From NCBI GenBank assembly GCA_013203755.1, contig JABMPI010000517.1:1-13881 (forward strand): 13,881 bases of DNA, in the 5' to 3' direction. The stretch's first letter is position 1. Every line of letters begins with the position of its first letter. Under the pieces are notes generated by a model. The model was not told the origin of the DNA and did not search any database. It saw only the letters and a list, made by a program, of their open reading frames with translations. The translations under genes were made by a program, and so were the position numbers. This DNA comes from Bacteroidota bacterium. Its GTDB lineage: Bacteria > Bacteroidota > Bacteroidia > Bacteroidales > Prolixibacteraceae. Positions 7,618-13,881 of this stretch are shown here, in pieces.

Positions 7618-8432
7618 TACAATCGAAATTGCATCGATATTGATGGAGTTAAACCGAGATTTCCGTGGTAACCAAATCCGATGTCGGTGGTAATTTTGCC
7701 AAAAGTATAACCTAGCCCGGCCGTGTAATTAACTGGCTTCCCCGAAACTCCAAATCGCAGGGCTAGATTTTCTACAGGAGAAAATTCAATGCCGGTTTTT
7801 AAAAGAAATGGATGTTCATAGTCTTTTTGAATTTCAACTGTTAGCAGAACCATTTCGTCAAAATTGTAATGACCACCAAATCTAAAAATTGCTGGCATTT
7901 TTTGTTTGCCTTCCAGCGTTTCAATTCCGTTTGAAATTGGGTTAAAAACATGCGCACCCAAAAACAGTTTTTTATTGGGTGAATAAATAATGCCCGCCTC
8001 AAAAGTTGCAAATCCAAAAGCACTGCTATTTTCAGGAAACCGTTGCAAAAAGTAGTCGAGCTGAATTCCAGCGTGGAATTTTTCGGAAAGTTGTTTTGCA
8101 AATGCCAATCCTAATTTATTTTCTTTGAATGAACCTTGTCCGAATTGGGAAAAGCTAAATCCAAATGTTCCGGCATTTACCGGGAGAATAAACGAGCCTG
8201 CTGAATGCGATAACTCGTCAATCATAAATCTTGATTCATAAAAAACACCGGCAGAAAAATATTCAATTCCGGTTAATCCTGCTTGATTATGGAAGGTGCT
8301 CCAAACATCCGAAATAGAAACAAAAGCATTAGAAAGTGCTAAGGAGCGAGCACCAGCCGGGTGGTTTTCGAGGGCAACTAAATATTGAAAACCTAAAATG
8401 CAGATTAATAATGTTAAAAAGGGTCTTCTCAT
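7617..8432 (-). CDS. PorV/PorQ-like outer-membrane beta-barrel protein
   Basis: A 271-residue outer-membrane protein. Residues 1-20 form a signal peptide (MRRP, then a hydrophobic LTLLICILGF core, cleavage near VALEN). The mature N-terminus has the PorV/FadL-like signature GARSLALSNAFVSISD (27-42), followed by a degenerate NPA-like segment (HNQAGLTG, 48-55). The rest is built of short amphipathic strands (FGFSFSQFG, LGLAFAKQL, AGIQLDYF), ending ISMQFRL. PorV is a type IX secretion outer-membrane component and PorQ is a relative; this protein is a paralogue-type member and no secretion role is shown. The frame extends to a TTG at 8462, but that places the start inside a terminator hairpin and puts ten residues ahead of the signal peptide, so the ATG at 8432 is preferred. 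Its stop overlaps the start of the HhH-barrel gene. Confidence 0.8.
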   Translation of the reverse strand: MRRPFLTLLICILGFQYLVALENHPAGARSLALSNAFVSISDVWSTFHNQAGLTGIEYFSAGVFYESRFMIDELSHSAGSFILPVNAGTFGFSFSQFGQGSFKENKLGLAFAKQLSEKFHAGIQLDYFLQRFPENSSAFGFATFEAGIIYSPNKKLFLGAHVFNPISNGIETLEGKQKMPAIFRFGGHYNFDEMVLLTVEIQKDYEHPFLLKTGIEFSPVENLALRFGVSGKPVNYTAGLGYTFGKITTDIGFGYHGNLGLTPSISMQFRL

Positions 8433-8472
8433 AAGTAAAACAAAAGAGGTGAATTGAAACAAAACACCTCTT
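8433..8472 (-). terminator. intrinsic terminator downstream of purE
   Basis: On the minus strand AAGAGGTG (8472-8465) pairs perfectly with CACCTCTT (8451-8444) across a 13-base loop and runs into the T-rich tract TTTGTTTTACTT. It lies about 30 bases past the purE stop, as expected for a Rho-independent terminator. The T-tract ends directly at the ATG of the PorV-like gene (8432), so any read-through message would carry this hairpin 11 bases ahead of that start codon. Confidence 0.75.
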
Positions 8473-8503
8473 CTAAATTACTCAAAATATTTTTAATACC
8501 GAA

Positions 8504-9010
8504 TTAATTCGTTTTGAAATTGTATTTCACCTTCGAAAGTTCCTTGTTTGCTTCTACAATTTTTTGTTTTAAACTCTCTTTGTATTCAATTAATTTTTGC
8601 ATTAAAGCTTCGTCGCCGGTTGCCATCATTTGTACAGCTAAAATAGCAGCGTTCAGCGCTCCGTTTACCGCAACAGTTGCAACCGGAATTCCCGGAGGCA
8701 TTTGCAGAATTGCTAAAATTGAATCGAATCCGGAAAGGCTGGCGTTAATTGGAACGCCAATTACCGGAAGTGGTGTCATTGCTGCAATAACTCCGGGTAA
8801 ATGAGCTGCCATTCCTGCACCGCCAATTATTACTTTAATTCCCCGGTCCTTTGCACCTTTGGCAAAAACTTCAACCTCTGCTGGCGTACGATGCGCCGAG
8901 AGTGCATTCATCTCAAAAGGGATTTCGAAATCTTCCAATAATTTAGCAGCTTTTTCCATCACACCTATATCTGATGTGCTCCCCATAATGATACTTACTT
9001 TTGGTTTCAT
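8504..9010 (-). CDS. purE: N5-carboxyaminoimidazole ribonucleotide mutase PurE (class I)
   Basis: Converts N5-carboxyaminoimidazole ribonucleotide to 4-carboxyaminoimidazole ribonucleotide in de novo purine synthesis, in the cytoplasm as an octamer. The 168-residue protein shows the class I signatures: MGSTSD at 9-14 (phosphate/substrate binding), SAHRTP at 38-43 with the catalytic His40, GGAGMAAHLPG at 63-73, and SLSGFDSILAILQMPPGIP at 91-109, which closes over the active site. The length is normal for the bacterial enzyme (E. coli 169). It starts at the ATG at 9008-9010, about 210 bases from the divergent hpt gene. Class I PurE normally works with PurK; no purK is in this window. An intrinsic terminator follows. 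The assignment is secure; I found no clear -7 box upstream. Confidence 0.97.
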   Translation of the reverse strand: MKPKVSIIMGSTSDIGVMEKAAKLLEDFEIPFEMNALSAHRTPAEVEVFAKGAKDRGIKVIIGGAGMAAHLPGVIAAMTPLPVIGVPINASLSGFDSILAILQMPPGIPVATVAVNGALNAAILAVQMMATGDEALMQKLIEYKESLKQKIVEANKELSKVKYNFKTN

Positions 9011-9223
9011 ATTTTTAAATTTTTGTATTGTCTCTGTTTTTCTGTCGGAAAAATCATTGTTGTAGTTTCAGTGTAAAACAATTATTATCTCAGCTAGGTG
9101 CTGTGCCATGTTTTGCCTCTTATATTTTCAGTTAATCGAATTGTTTTGTTATTTTGTACTTTTTATTTTCAAAGGCGAAATTACAGCAATTTAGCAACTT
9201 TTAAAAATCAATTTATAATAATA
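9011..9223. promoter_or_regulatory. divergent purE/hpt spacer
   Basis: This spacer must hold the 5' signals for purE (minus) and hpt (plus). On the plus strand TATTTTG at 9150-9156 is one base short of the TAnnTTTG -7 box and has TTTC 20 bases upstream (9126-9129), giving a weak hpt promoter candidate with a leader of about 60 nt. I see no good box for purE and no recognisable operator or riboswitch. An hpt frame extends back to a GTG at 9098, but it does not look like protein of this family. Confidence 0.35.
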
Positions 9224-9766
9224 ATGAAACAAGTTAAAATACACGATAAAACGTTTGAGCTTTATATCCCTCACGAAAAAATTTGTTCAGTTGTTGAAAT
9301 AATGGCCGATAAAATGAATGTTGAACTGGCAGACGAAAATCCATTATTCATTTGTATTCTTAATGGCTCGTTTATGTTTGCTGCAGAGTTGTTTAAACGA
9401 ATAGATTTGGTGGAAACCGAAATCTCGTTCGTTAAATTGGCGTCGTACGAAGGCGACCAAACTACTGGCAAAGTAAAACAACTAATTGGATTGAACGAAG
9501 AAATTGAGGGTAGAACGATTGTTGTATTGGAAGATATTGTTGATACAGGAATTACAATAAATAATATACAAGATCAATTGGATAAATTGAATCCGAAAAA
9601 GGTGATGATTGCAACCTTGCTATTAAAGCCGGATTCGCTGCAAAAAAAGGTTAGTTTGGATTATGTGGGGATGGAAATTCCGAATGATTTTATTGTTGGA
9701 TATGGTTTGGATTATGATGGCTACGGCCGTAATTTAATAGATATTTATTCAGTGATTAATGATTAA
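9224..9766 (+). CDS. hpt: hypoxanthine phosphoribosyltransferase
   Basis: Salvages hypoxanthine (and usually guanine) by transferring the phosphoribosyl group of PRPP to give IMP or GMP. The 180-residue protein starts at the ATG at 9224; the frame runs on upstream to a GTG at 9098, but those 42 codons are AT-rich filler (LPLIFSVNRIVLLF) lacking family resemblance. The PRPP-binding motif is VVLEDIVDTGIT at 100-111 with the acidic pair Glu103-Asp104. ILNGS at 45-49 is the phosphate-binding loop, SFVKLASYEG at 68-77 the mobile loop, and EIPNDFIVGYGLDYDGYGRN at 151-170 contains the base-binding and Mg-binding Asp region typical of Hpt. It lies 13 bases upstream of adk and is probably co-transcribed with it. 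hpt next to adk and obg is, to my knowledge, a common Bacteroidota arrangement. Confidence 0.96.
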   Translation: MKQVKIHDKTFELYIPHEKICSVVEIMADKMNVELADENPLFICILNGSFMFAAELFKRIDLVETEISFVKLASYEGDQTTGKVKQLIGLNEEIEGRTIVVLEDIVDTGITINNIQDQLDKLNPKKVMIATLLLKPDSLQKKVSLDYVGMEIPNDFIVGYGLDYDGYGRNLIDIYSVIND

Positions 9767-9779
9767 AACTTAACTCAAA

Positions 9780-10355
9780 ATGCTAAATCTCGTTTTATTT
9801 GGCCCTCCTGGAGCTGGGAAAGGAACTCAGGCAGAATTTCTAGCTAAAACTTTTGAACTTAACCATGTGTCTACCGGCGATTTGCTACGTACTGAAATAG
9901 CTGCAAAAACAGCTCTGGGCATTGAAGCAAAAAGGAAAATAGATAAAGGAGAGTTGGTGCCAGACGAGATTGTGGTTGGAATGATCAAAATTAAGTTGGA
10001 AAAAAATAAAGATGTCAACGGATTTATTTTTGATGGATTTCCGCGGACACTTGAACAAGCAATGGCATTAGACAAACTGCTTGATGAAAATGAGACACCA
10101 GTTACTGGAATGTTACGTTTGGAAGTTGAAAAACAGGAGGTAGTTATTCGTCTGTTAAATCGTGGTAAAATTTCTGGTCGTTCCGACGATCAGGATAGAT
10201 CTATTATTGAGAATAGAATTACTGTTTATTGCCAAAAAACATTGCCAATAATTGAATATTACAAACTGCAGGGCAAACATTTTGAGGTAAATGGGATGGG
10301 GAGTGTTGAAGAGATTGCCGGCAGGTTAAAAGAAGTGGTTGAAAAGATTGGGTAA
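9780..10355 (+). CDS. adk: adenylate kinase (short-lid form)
   Basis: Catalyses ATP + AMP to 2 ADP in the cytoplasm and balances adenylate pools. The 191-residue protein has the P-loop GPPGAGKGT at 8-16, the AMP-binding segment STGDLLRTEI at 31-40 with Arg37, GFIFDGFPRT at 81-90 with Arg89, and RLLNRGKISGRSDDQD at 124-139. The last is a short lid: the long insert with zinc-binding cysteines of many adenylate kinases is missing, as usual in Bacteroidota. RSIIENRI (140-147) holds the following conserved Arg/Glu residues. It sits between hpt and obg, 13 bases after hpt, so purine salvage and AMP phosphorylation are made together. The 104-base gap to obg holds a 6-bp hairpin (10389-10403) without a T-tract and a weak TATTTTG box (10412-10418), so obg may also have its own start. 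Confidence 0.97.
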   Translation: MLNLVLFGPPGAGKGTQAEFLAKTFELNHVSTGDLLRTEIAAKTALGIEAKRKIDKGELVPDEIVVGMIKIKLEKNKDVNGFIFDGFPRTLEQAMALDKLLDENETPVTGMLRLEVEKQEVVIRLLNRGKISGRSDDQDRSIIENRITVYCQKTLPIIEYYKLQGKHFEVNGMGSVEEIAGRLKEVVEKIG

Positions 10356-10459
10356 AAGATTTACAGGTTATCCTTCTTCGGAAATAGAAATCTGTAGCAG
10401 ATTCGGTAGAGTATTTTGTATTGAGGGGATGAATAATTAAGTTTATTAGAGAGAATAAA

Positions 10460-11449
10460 ATGGCTGAAACAAATTTTGTAGATTACGTAAAGATTAATTG
10501 TACTGCGGGAAACGGTGGAGCAGGGTCGGCTCATTTTAGGAGAGAAAAATTTGAAGCTTTCGGTGGTCCCGATGGTGGAGACGGCGGTCGTGGAGGACAC
10601 ATTATTCTGAAGGGAAATCAGCAAATGTGGACTTTGCTGCATCTCAAATTCAGGAAACATGTTAAAGGTGGAATGGGTGATTCCGGAGGGAAATCGAGAA
10701 GTACTGGTGCCGACGGTGAAGATGTAATATTAGATGTTCCTTTAGGAACCATTGCCAAAGATGTTGAAACTGGCGAGGTGCTTTTTGAAATAACAGAGCA
10801 TGGAGAAAGTCAAATTTTGGCAAAAGGAGGAAAAGGAGGTTGGGGAAACGACCACTTTAAAACACCAACTAATCGGGCTCCGAGGTATGCACAACCTGGC
10901 GAAGAAGGCATTGTAGGTTGGAAAATTCTGGAGTTAAAAGTACTGGCTGATGTTGGTTTGGTGGGTTTTCCAAGTTCAGGTAAATCAACACTCTTGTCGG
11001 TAGTTTCGGCAGCAAAACCAAAAATTGCACAGTATCATTTTACTACTTTGGTGCCAAATTTAGGAATTGTTGGGCATCGCGAGCAGCGTTCGTTTGTAAT
11101 GGCCGATATTCCAGGAATTATTGAAGGCGCCAGCGAGGGGAAAGGGTTGGGATTGAGATTTTTGCGTCATATTGAGCGAAATCCAATGTTGTTTTTTATG
11201 GTGCCTGCTGACAGTGAAGATCATTTGAAGGAGTATAATATTCTGTTAAACGAATTAGAGAAATACAATCCTGAATTGTTAGATAAGGATCGTTTTTTAG
11301 GAATTAGTAAGGCCGATATGTTAGACGAGGAGTTGATGAGCGAGATTAGTGTTGAATTGGGTGAAATTCCACATATGTTTTTCTCATCGGTTACAGGGTT
11401 TAATATTCCACAGATAAAAGATAAAATCTGGGAAACTCTGAATAGTTAA
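10460..11449 (+). CDS. obg: Obg-family GTPase (ObgE/CgtA)
   Basis: Essential GTPase bound to the large ribosomal subunit, linked in other bacteria to 50S assembly, ppGpp and the cell cycle. The 329-residue protein has the glycine-rich Obg domain (1-158: GNGGAGSAHFRREKF, GGPDGGDGGRGG, AKGGKGGWGN) and then the G domain. G1 is GFPSSGKST at 169-177, G2 is in FTTLVPN (194-200), G3 is DIPG at 216-219 followed by IIEGASEGKGLG, and G5 is SSVTG at 309-313. G4, normally NKxD, reads SKAD at 283-286. It has no C-terminal extension beyond the G domain, as in short Obg forms. Its TAA stop is directly followed by the ATG of the PAP2 gene with no gap, so translation is probably coupled. Confidence 0.96.
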   Translation: MAETNFVDYVKINCTAGNGGAGSAHFRREKFEAFGGPDGGDGGRGGHIILKGNQQMWTLLHLKFRKHVKGGMGDSGGKSRSTGADGEDVILDVPLGTIAKDVETGEVLFEITEHGESQILAKGGKGGWGNDHFKTPTNRAPRYAQPGEEGIVGWKILELKVLADVGLVGFPSSGKSTLLSVVSAAKPKIAQYHFTTLVPNLGIVGHREQRSFVMADIPGIIEGASEGKGLGLRFLRHIERNPMLFFMVPADSEDHLKEYNILLNELEKYNPELLDKDRFLGISKADMLDEELMSEISVELGEIPHMFFSSVTGFNIPQIKDKIWETLNS

Positions 11450-12142
11450 ATGGGTTGGCTACAAAATATATTGGAATTGGATAAAGAGCTGTTTTTGTTT
11501 TTAAACAGCTTTTATAATGACTTTTGGGATACGATTATGTTAATGGTTACCCGCAAAGAAACGTGGCTTCCTTTGTATTTGGTTATTATTTTCTATGTTA
11601 TAAAAAATTACAGAAGCAAGTCGCTAATGATACTGTTTTTTATGGCACTAACAGTATTAGCCAGCGACCAAATTTCAGTTTTAATTAAAGAGACAGTGCA
11701 GCGCTTGCGGCCGGTTCATGAGCCCACTATAGAGCACTTGGTTCATAATGTTTTTCGGAAGGGTGGCCTGTATGGTTTTGTGTCGTCTCACGCTGCAAAT
11801 ATGTTTGCTATTTTTGTTTTTACATCCAAAATTTTTAAAAACAAAACTTACTATTTTTTACTTCTGTTTTGGGCGGTTATTGTCTCTTATTCACGCATTT
11901 ATATTGGCGTTCATTATCCGCTCGATGTTTTGGGCGGAGCTGTTCTGGGTTGGTTGTTGGGCGTAACAATGTATAAATTATTAATGTTTGTAGAAAATCA
12001 TTTTTTTATCGCCCGCTCTCCAAAAATTGCAAAAACCAACTTGTCTGTAAATAATGTCAGAACTGTGTTTTTGGTGTTTGGAGTGTCGGTACTTTCCTTT
12101 ACGATTATGACTTACATTCTTCATCATTATAACTTTTTGTAG
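11450..12142 (+). CDS. PAP2-family membrane lipid phosphatase
   Basis: An integral inner-membrane phosphatase of 230 residues, probably acting on a lipid phosphate or pyrophosphate such as undecaprenyl pyrophosphate or phosphatidylglycerol phosphate; the exact substrate is not readable. The three PAP2 motifs are present: KETVQRLRP at 80-88 (KX6RP), VSSHAA at 111-116 in place of PSGH with the catalytic acid His114, and SRIYIGVHYPLD at 148-159 (SRX5HX3D) with nucleophile His155 and Asp159. Hydrophobic segments lie near 39-52, 58-76, 115-128, 135-147, 160-182 and 205-225. The final 25 residues add a membrane span beyond the minimal family fold. The start abuts the obg stop and the stop abuts the start of the MutS-like gene, so all three are likely translated as a unit. 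The Ser replacing Pro-Ser-Gly in motif 2 leaves the catalytic residues intact. Confidence 0.88.
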   Translation: MGWLQNILELDKELFLFLNSFYNDFWDTIMLMVTRKETWLPLYLVIIFYVIKNYRSKSLMILFFMALTVLASDQISVLIKETVQRLRPVHEPTIEHLVHNVFRKGGLYGFVSSHAANMFAIFVFTSKIFKNKTYYFLLLFWAVIVSYSRIYIGVHYPLDVLGGAVLGWLLGVTMYKLLMFVENHFFIARSPKIAKTNLSVNNVRTVFLVFGVSVLSFTIMTYILHHYNFL

Positions 12143-13846
12143 ATGGATGAATCGGTATTTGAATTTTATTCTGAAAAGCACGAAAAATATTCGGCTGAAT
12201 TAAAATTGGCGACACAAAAAAGTTATCGGTTTGCCTGGTTTCGCTTTTTCGCATTTGTATTAATATTTGCCCCTCTTTTTATTTTCGAAGTAAAAAGCTG
12301 GACTACTTTGTTCTCTTCTCTGTCAGCGATTACACTTTTTTTCTTTCTGATTAAAAAGAATATTCAATTGGATGAAAGTAAACGGAAATTTGTAGCGTTG
12401 AAAAAGTTGGTTGAAAATGAATTGTTGGCTTTAAAACATTCATTTTCTCATTTCCAAAATGGCAAAGAATTTTTAGATACTGAACATTTTTTTTCCTACG
12501 ATTTAGATTTGTTTGGCGAGGGATCGCTGTTTCAGTTCCTAAACCGCACAGCAACAGTTGGTGGCCGGCTGAAGTTGGCTGATTGGTTGATTAAACCACC
12601 AGTTGAAAAAGAGGTAATTGTAAACAGGCAAGCCGCAATTCAGGAGTTGGCTGCAATTCCAAATTGGCGTTTAAATTTTCTTGCCAATGGTAATTTGTTT
12701 GAAGAAACAGAGGAACTTAATCACGAAATAAAAGAGTGGTCGCAATTGGAATTGAAACTAAACCGTGCGTCGAAAGTAAAATGGTTAATTCGTTTGGTTC
12801 CCCTAATTACAATTGTTTCTGCACTTCCCGCATTTATGGGAATTTCGAATCTGTATCTCACTTTTGCAGTTTTAACGCAATGGTTTTTAATGTACTTTTT
12901 TTGGCAACGAATCACTCAATATTTTGGCTATTTTGGAAGAAAGTCGGAGTTGCTTTCAAAATATATGCAGTTGCTTCAGTTTATTGAAAGGCGAGAATTT
13001 AAGGCTGAATATTTAATAGAATTGCAGAAAAAGGTAAAAAAGCGTGGAGCAGCAAGTCAACTTTTTAAAGAACTAAAAAGTTTGGTAAAAGAGCTGGAAT
13101 ACCGACAGAATATTGTGGTTGGTATTTTTCTGAATTCTGTTTTTTTGTGGGATATTCGTTGTGTGTACAAGCTTTGGAATTGGCACCGCATAAATCATAA
13201 AAAACTCGGCGATTGGTTAGATGTAATTGCAGAAATGGATGCATTAATTAGTATTGCCAATTATTCCAATAATCATCCTCAATTTATTTTTCCTGAAATA
13301 TATGAAGGTGGATTTCGATTTCATGCCATAAAGTTGGGACATCCTTTGCTTCATTCAGAAAAACGGGTTTCTAACAACATAGAAATAAATGGCTGGTCGA
13401 AAGTAATTATTATAACTGGTGCAAACATGGCAGGCAAAAGTACCTTTCTCCGTACGGTTGGTGTAAATTTAATTTTGGGTCGATTGGGGGCGCCGGTTTG
13501 TGCCGAAAATATGAGTTTAACACCCATCGATATTTATACAAATATGCGCACCACCGATTCGCTTTTAAAAGATGAATCGTACTTTTTTGCCGAACTCAAA
13601 CGCTTAAAAGCTGTGCTGGAACGTCTGCAAAGTGGCGAACGTATTTTTGTGATTCTCGACGAAATGCTAAAAGGAACAAATTCGGTGGATAAATTAAATG
13701 GTTCGCGCGAATTGATTAGAAAATTGGTGCAGCTGAAATCTGTTTCGCTTATTGCAACCCACGACCTGAAACTCAGCGAAATGGAAGATGAATTTCCTCA
13801 GCATATTTTCAATAAGTGCTTCGAAATAAAAATTGAAAATGACTAA
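12143..13846 (+). CDS. membrane-anchored MutS-family ATPase, probably C-terminally truncated
   Basis: A 567-residue protein with the MutS clamp/lever and ATPase domains but no N-terminal mismatch-recognition domain. Two hydrophobic pairs (about 30-48 and 52-70; 214-235 and 237-254) should form two membrane hairpins that keep the MutS parts in the cytoplasm. MutS-like core sequence covers about 125-205 (FLNRTATVGGRLKLADWL) and 260-380. The ATPase has Walker A TGANMAGKST at 425-434, a TNMRTTDSLLKDESYFFAEL-type switch region at 466-485, Walker B IFVILDEMLKGTN at 501-513 with Asp506 and Glu507, and ATHD at 538-541. Its role is not established; it is not the canonical mismatch-repair MutS. It begins directly at the stop of the PAP2 gene. 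The frame ends at TAA (13844-13846), yet the next eleven codons match the family's usual C-terminal strand, so the gene appears to carry a nonsense change near its end. Confidence 0.87.
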   Translation: MDESVFEFYSEKHEKYSAELKLATQKSYRFAWFRFFAFVLIFAPLFIFEVKSWTTLFSSLSAITLFFFLIKKNIQLDESKRKFVALKKLVENELLALKHSFSHFQNGKEFLDTEHFFSYDLDLFGEGSLFQFLNRTATVGGRLKLADWLIKPPVEKEVIVNRQAAIQELAAIPNWRLNFLANGNLFEETEELNHEIKEWSQLELKLNRASKVKWLIRLVPLITIVSALPAFMGISNLYLTFAVLTQWFLMYFFWQRITQYFGYFGRKSELLSKYMQLLQFIERREFKAEYLIELQKKVKKRGAASQLFKELKSLVKELEYRQNIVVGIFLNSVFLWDIRCVYKLWNWHRINHKKLGDWLDVIAEMDALISIANYSNNHPQFIFPEIYEGGFRFHAIKLGHPLLHSEKRVSNNIEINGWSKVIIITGANMAGKSTFLRTVGVNLILGRLGAPVCAENMSLTPIDIYTNMRTTDSLLKDESYFFAELKRLKAVLERLQSGERIFVILDEMLKGTNSVDKLNGSRELIRKLVQLKSVSLIATHDLKLSEMEDEFPQHIFNKCFEIKIEND

Positions 13847-13881
13847 CTGGTTTTTGACTACCTTTTATCGGATGGTGCAAC
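13847..13881 (+). pseudogene. detached C-terminal segment of the MutS-like gene
   Basis: In frame after the TAA, the codons read L V F D Y L L S D G A and then a partial Thr codon, where the window ends. MutS-family proteins typically continue after the ATHD strand with a segment of the form LxFDYxLxxG followed by a helix. The match in frame, position and content shows this was part of the protein before the stop arose. The remaining 20 or so codons are outside the window. Confidence 0.7.

Noticed and set aside
7617..8432. Calling the PorV-like gene porV of the type IX secretion system
   Set aside because: No other type IX genes are nearby and the protein is shorter than PorV; only family-level similarity can be supported.
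8433..8462. Upstream TTG start for the PorV-like protein
   Set aside because: It lies in the terminator loop and would place ten extra residues before a normal signal peptide.
9098..9223. N-terminal extension of hpt to a GTG start
   Set aside because: The 42 extra codons do not resemble Hpt proteins, overlap the likely promoter region, and the ATG at 9224 gives the normal family length.
10389..10403. Hairpin AATCTG-TAG-CAGATT after adk as a terminator
   Set aside because: The stem is only 6 bp and AT-rich and is not followed by a T-tract; hpt-adk-obg is more likely read through.
12143..13846. Calling the MutS-like gene mutS or mutS2
   Set aside because: It lacks the mismatch-recognition domain of MutS and the Smr domain of MutS2, and it has membrane segments that neither has.

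Overview
This window reads as chromosomal core DNA of a Bacteroidota bacterium, probably class Bacteroidia and possibly of the Marinilabiliales/Prolixibacteraceae type; the placement below phylum is a guess. The reasons are the AT-rich composition, promoters matching the Bacteroidota -7 box TAnnTTTG, a lysyl-tRNA synthetase with a C-terminal extension, a short-lid adenylate kinase, PorV-like and helix-hairpin-helix (HhH)/beta-barrel envelope proteins, and an Obg GTPase with a Ser-Lys-Ala-Asp G4 box. I see no tRNA, rRNA, CRISPR array, insertion sequence or phage gene.

Layout. (1) 1-1611, minus: lysS, cut at its 3' end by the window edge. (2) 1612-1949: a 338-base divergent spacer with a candidate promoter for each neighbour and an 87-base imperfect inverted repeat in the presumed lysS leader. 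(3) 1950-3680, plus: recJ. (4) 3744-8432, minus: four genes, in transcription order a PorV-like outer-membrane protein, a secreted HhH protein with a predicted beta-barrel, a PlsC-like acyltransferase and a HAD phosphatase. The first two share a TAATG stop/start overlap. An intrinsic terminator ends next to the start codon of the first, separating this set from purE. (5) 8504-9010, minus: purE. (6) 9224 to the end, plus: hpt, adk, obg, a PAP2 lipid phosphatase and a membrane-anchored MutS-family ATPase. In the last three genes each stop codon directly abuts the next ATG.

Functionally, purE, hpt and adk form a purine block (de novo step, salvage, AMP phosphorylation) read outward from one spacer. 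obg follows as a ribosome/stringency GTPase, then two membrane proteins. The minus-strand block is envelope-related: two outer-membrane proteins, then phospholipid acylation and a small phosphatase.

The points most worth a second look are: the MutS-like gene, whose family-typical C-terminus continues in frame after a TAA stop, suggesting a recent nonsense mutation or a base error; the coupled PorV-like/HhH-barrel pair, an uncharacterised candidate outer-membrane assembly; and the inverted repeat in the lysS leader, which looks like an interspersed Bacteroidota repeat. Several enzymes carry motif departures (HX5D in the acyltransferase, Asp-to-Asn in the HAD phosphatase, SKAD in Obg) that may be clade features.
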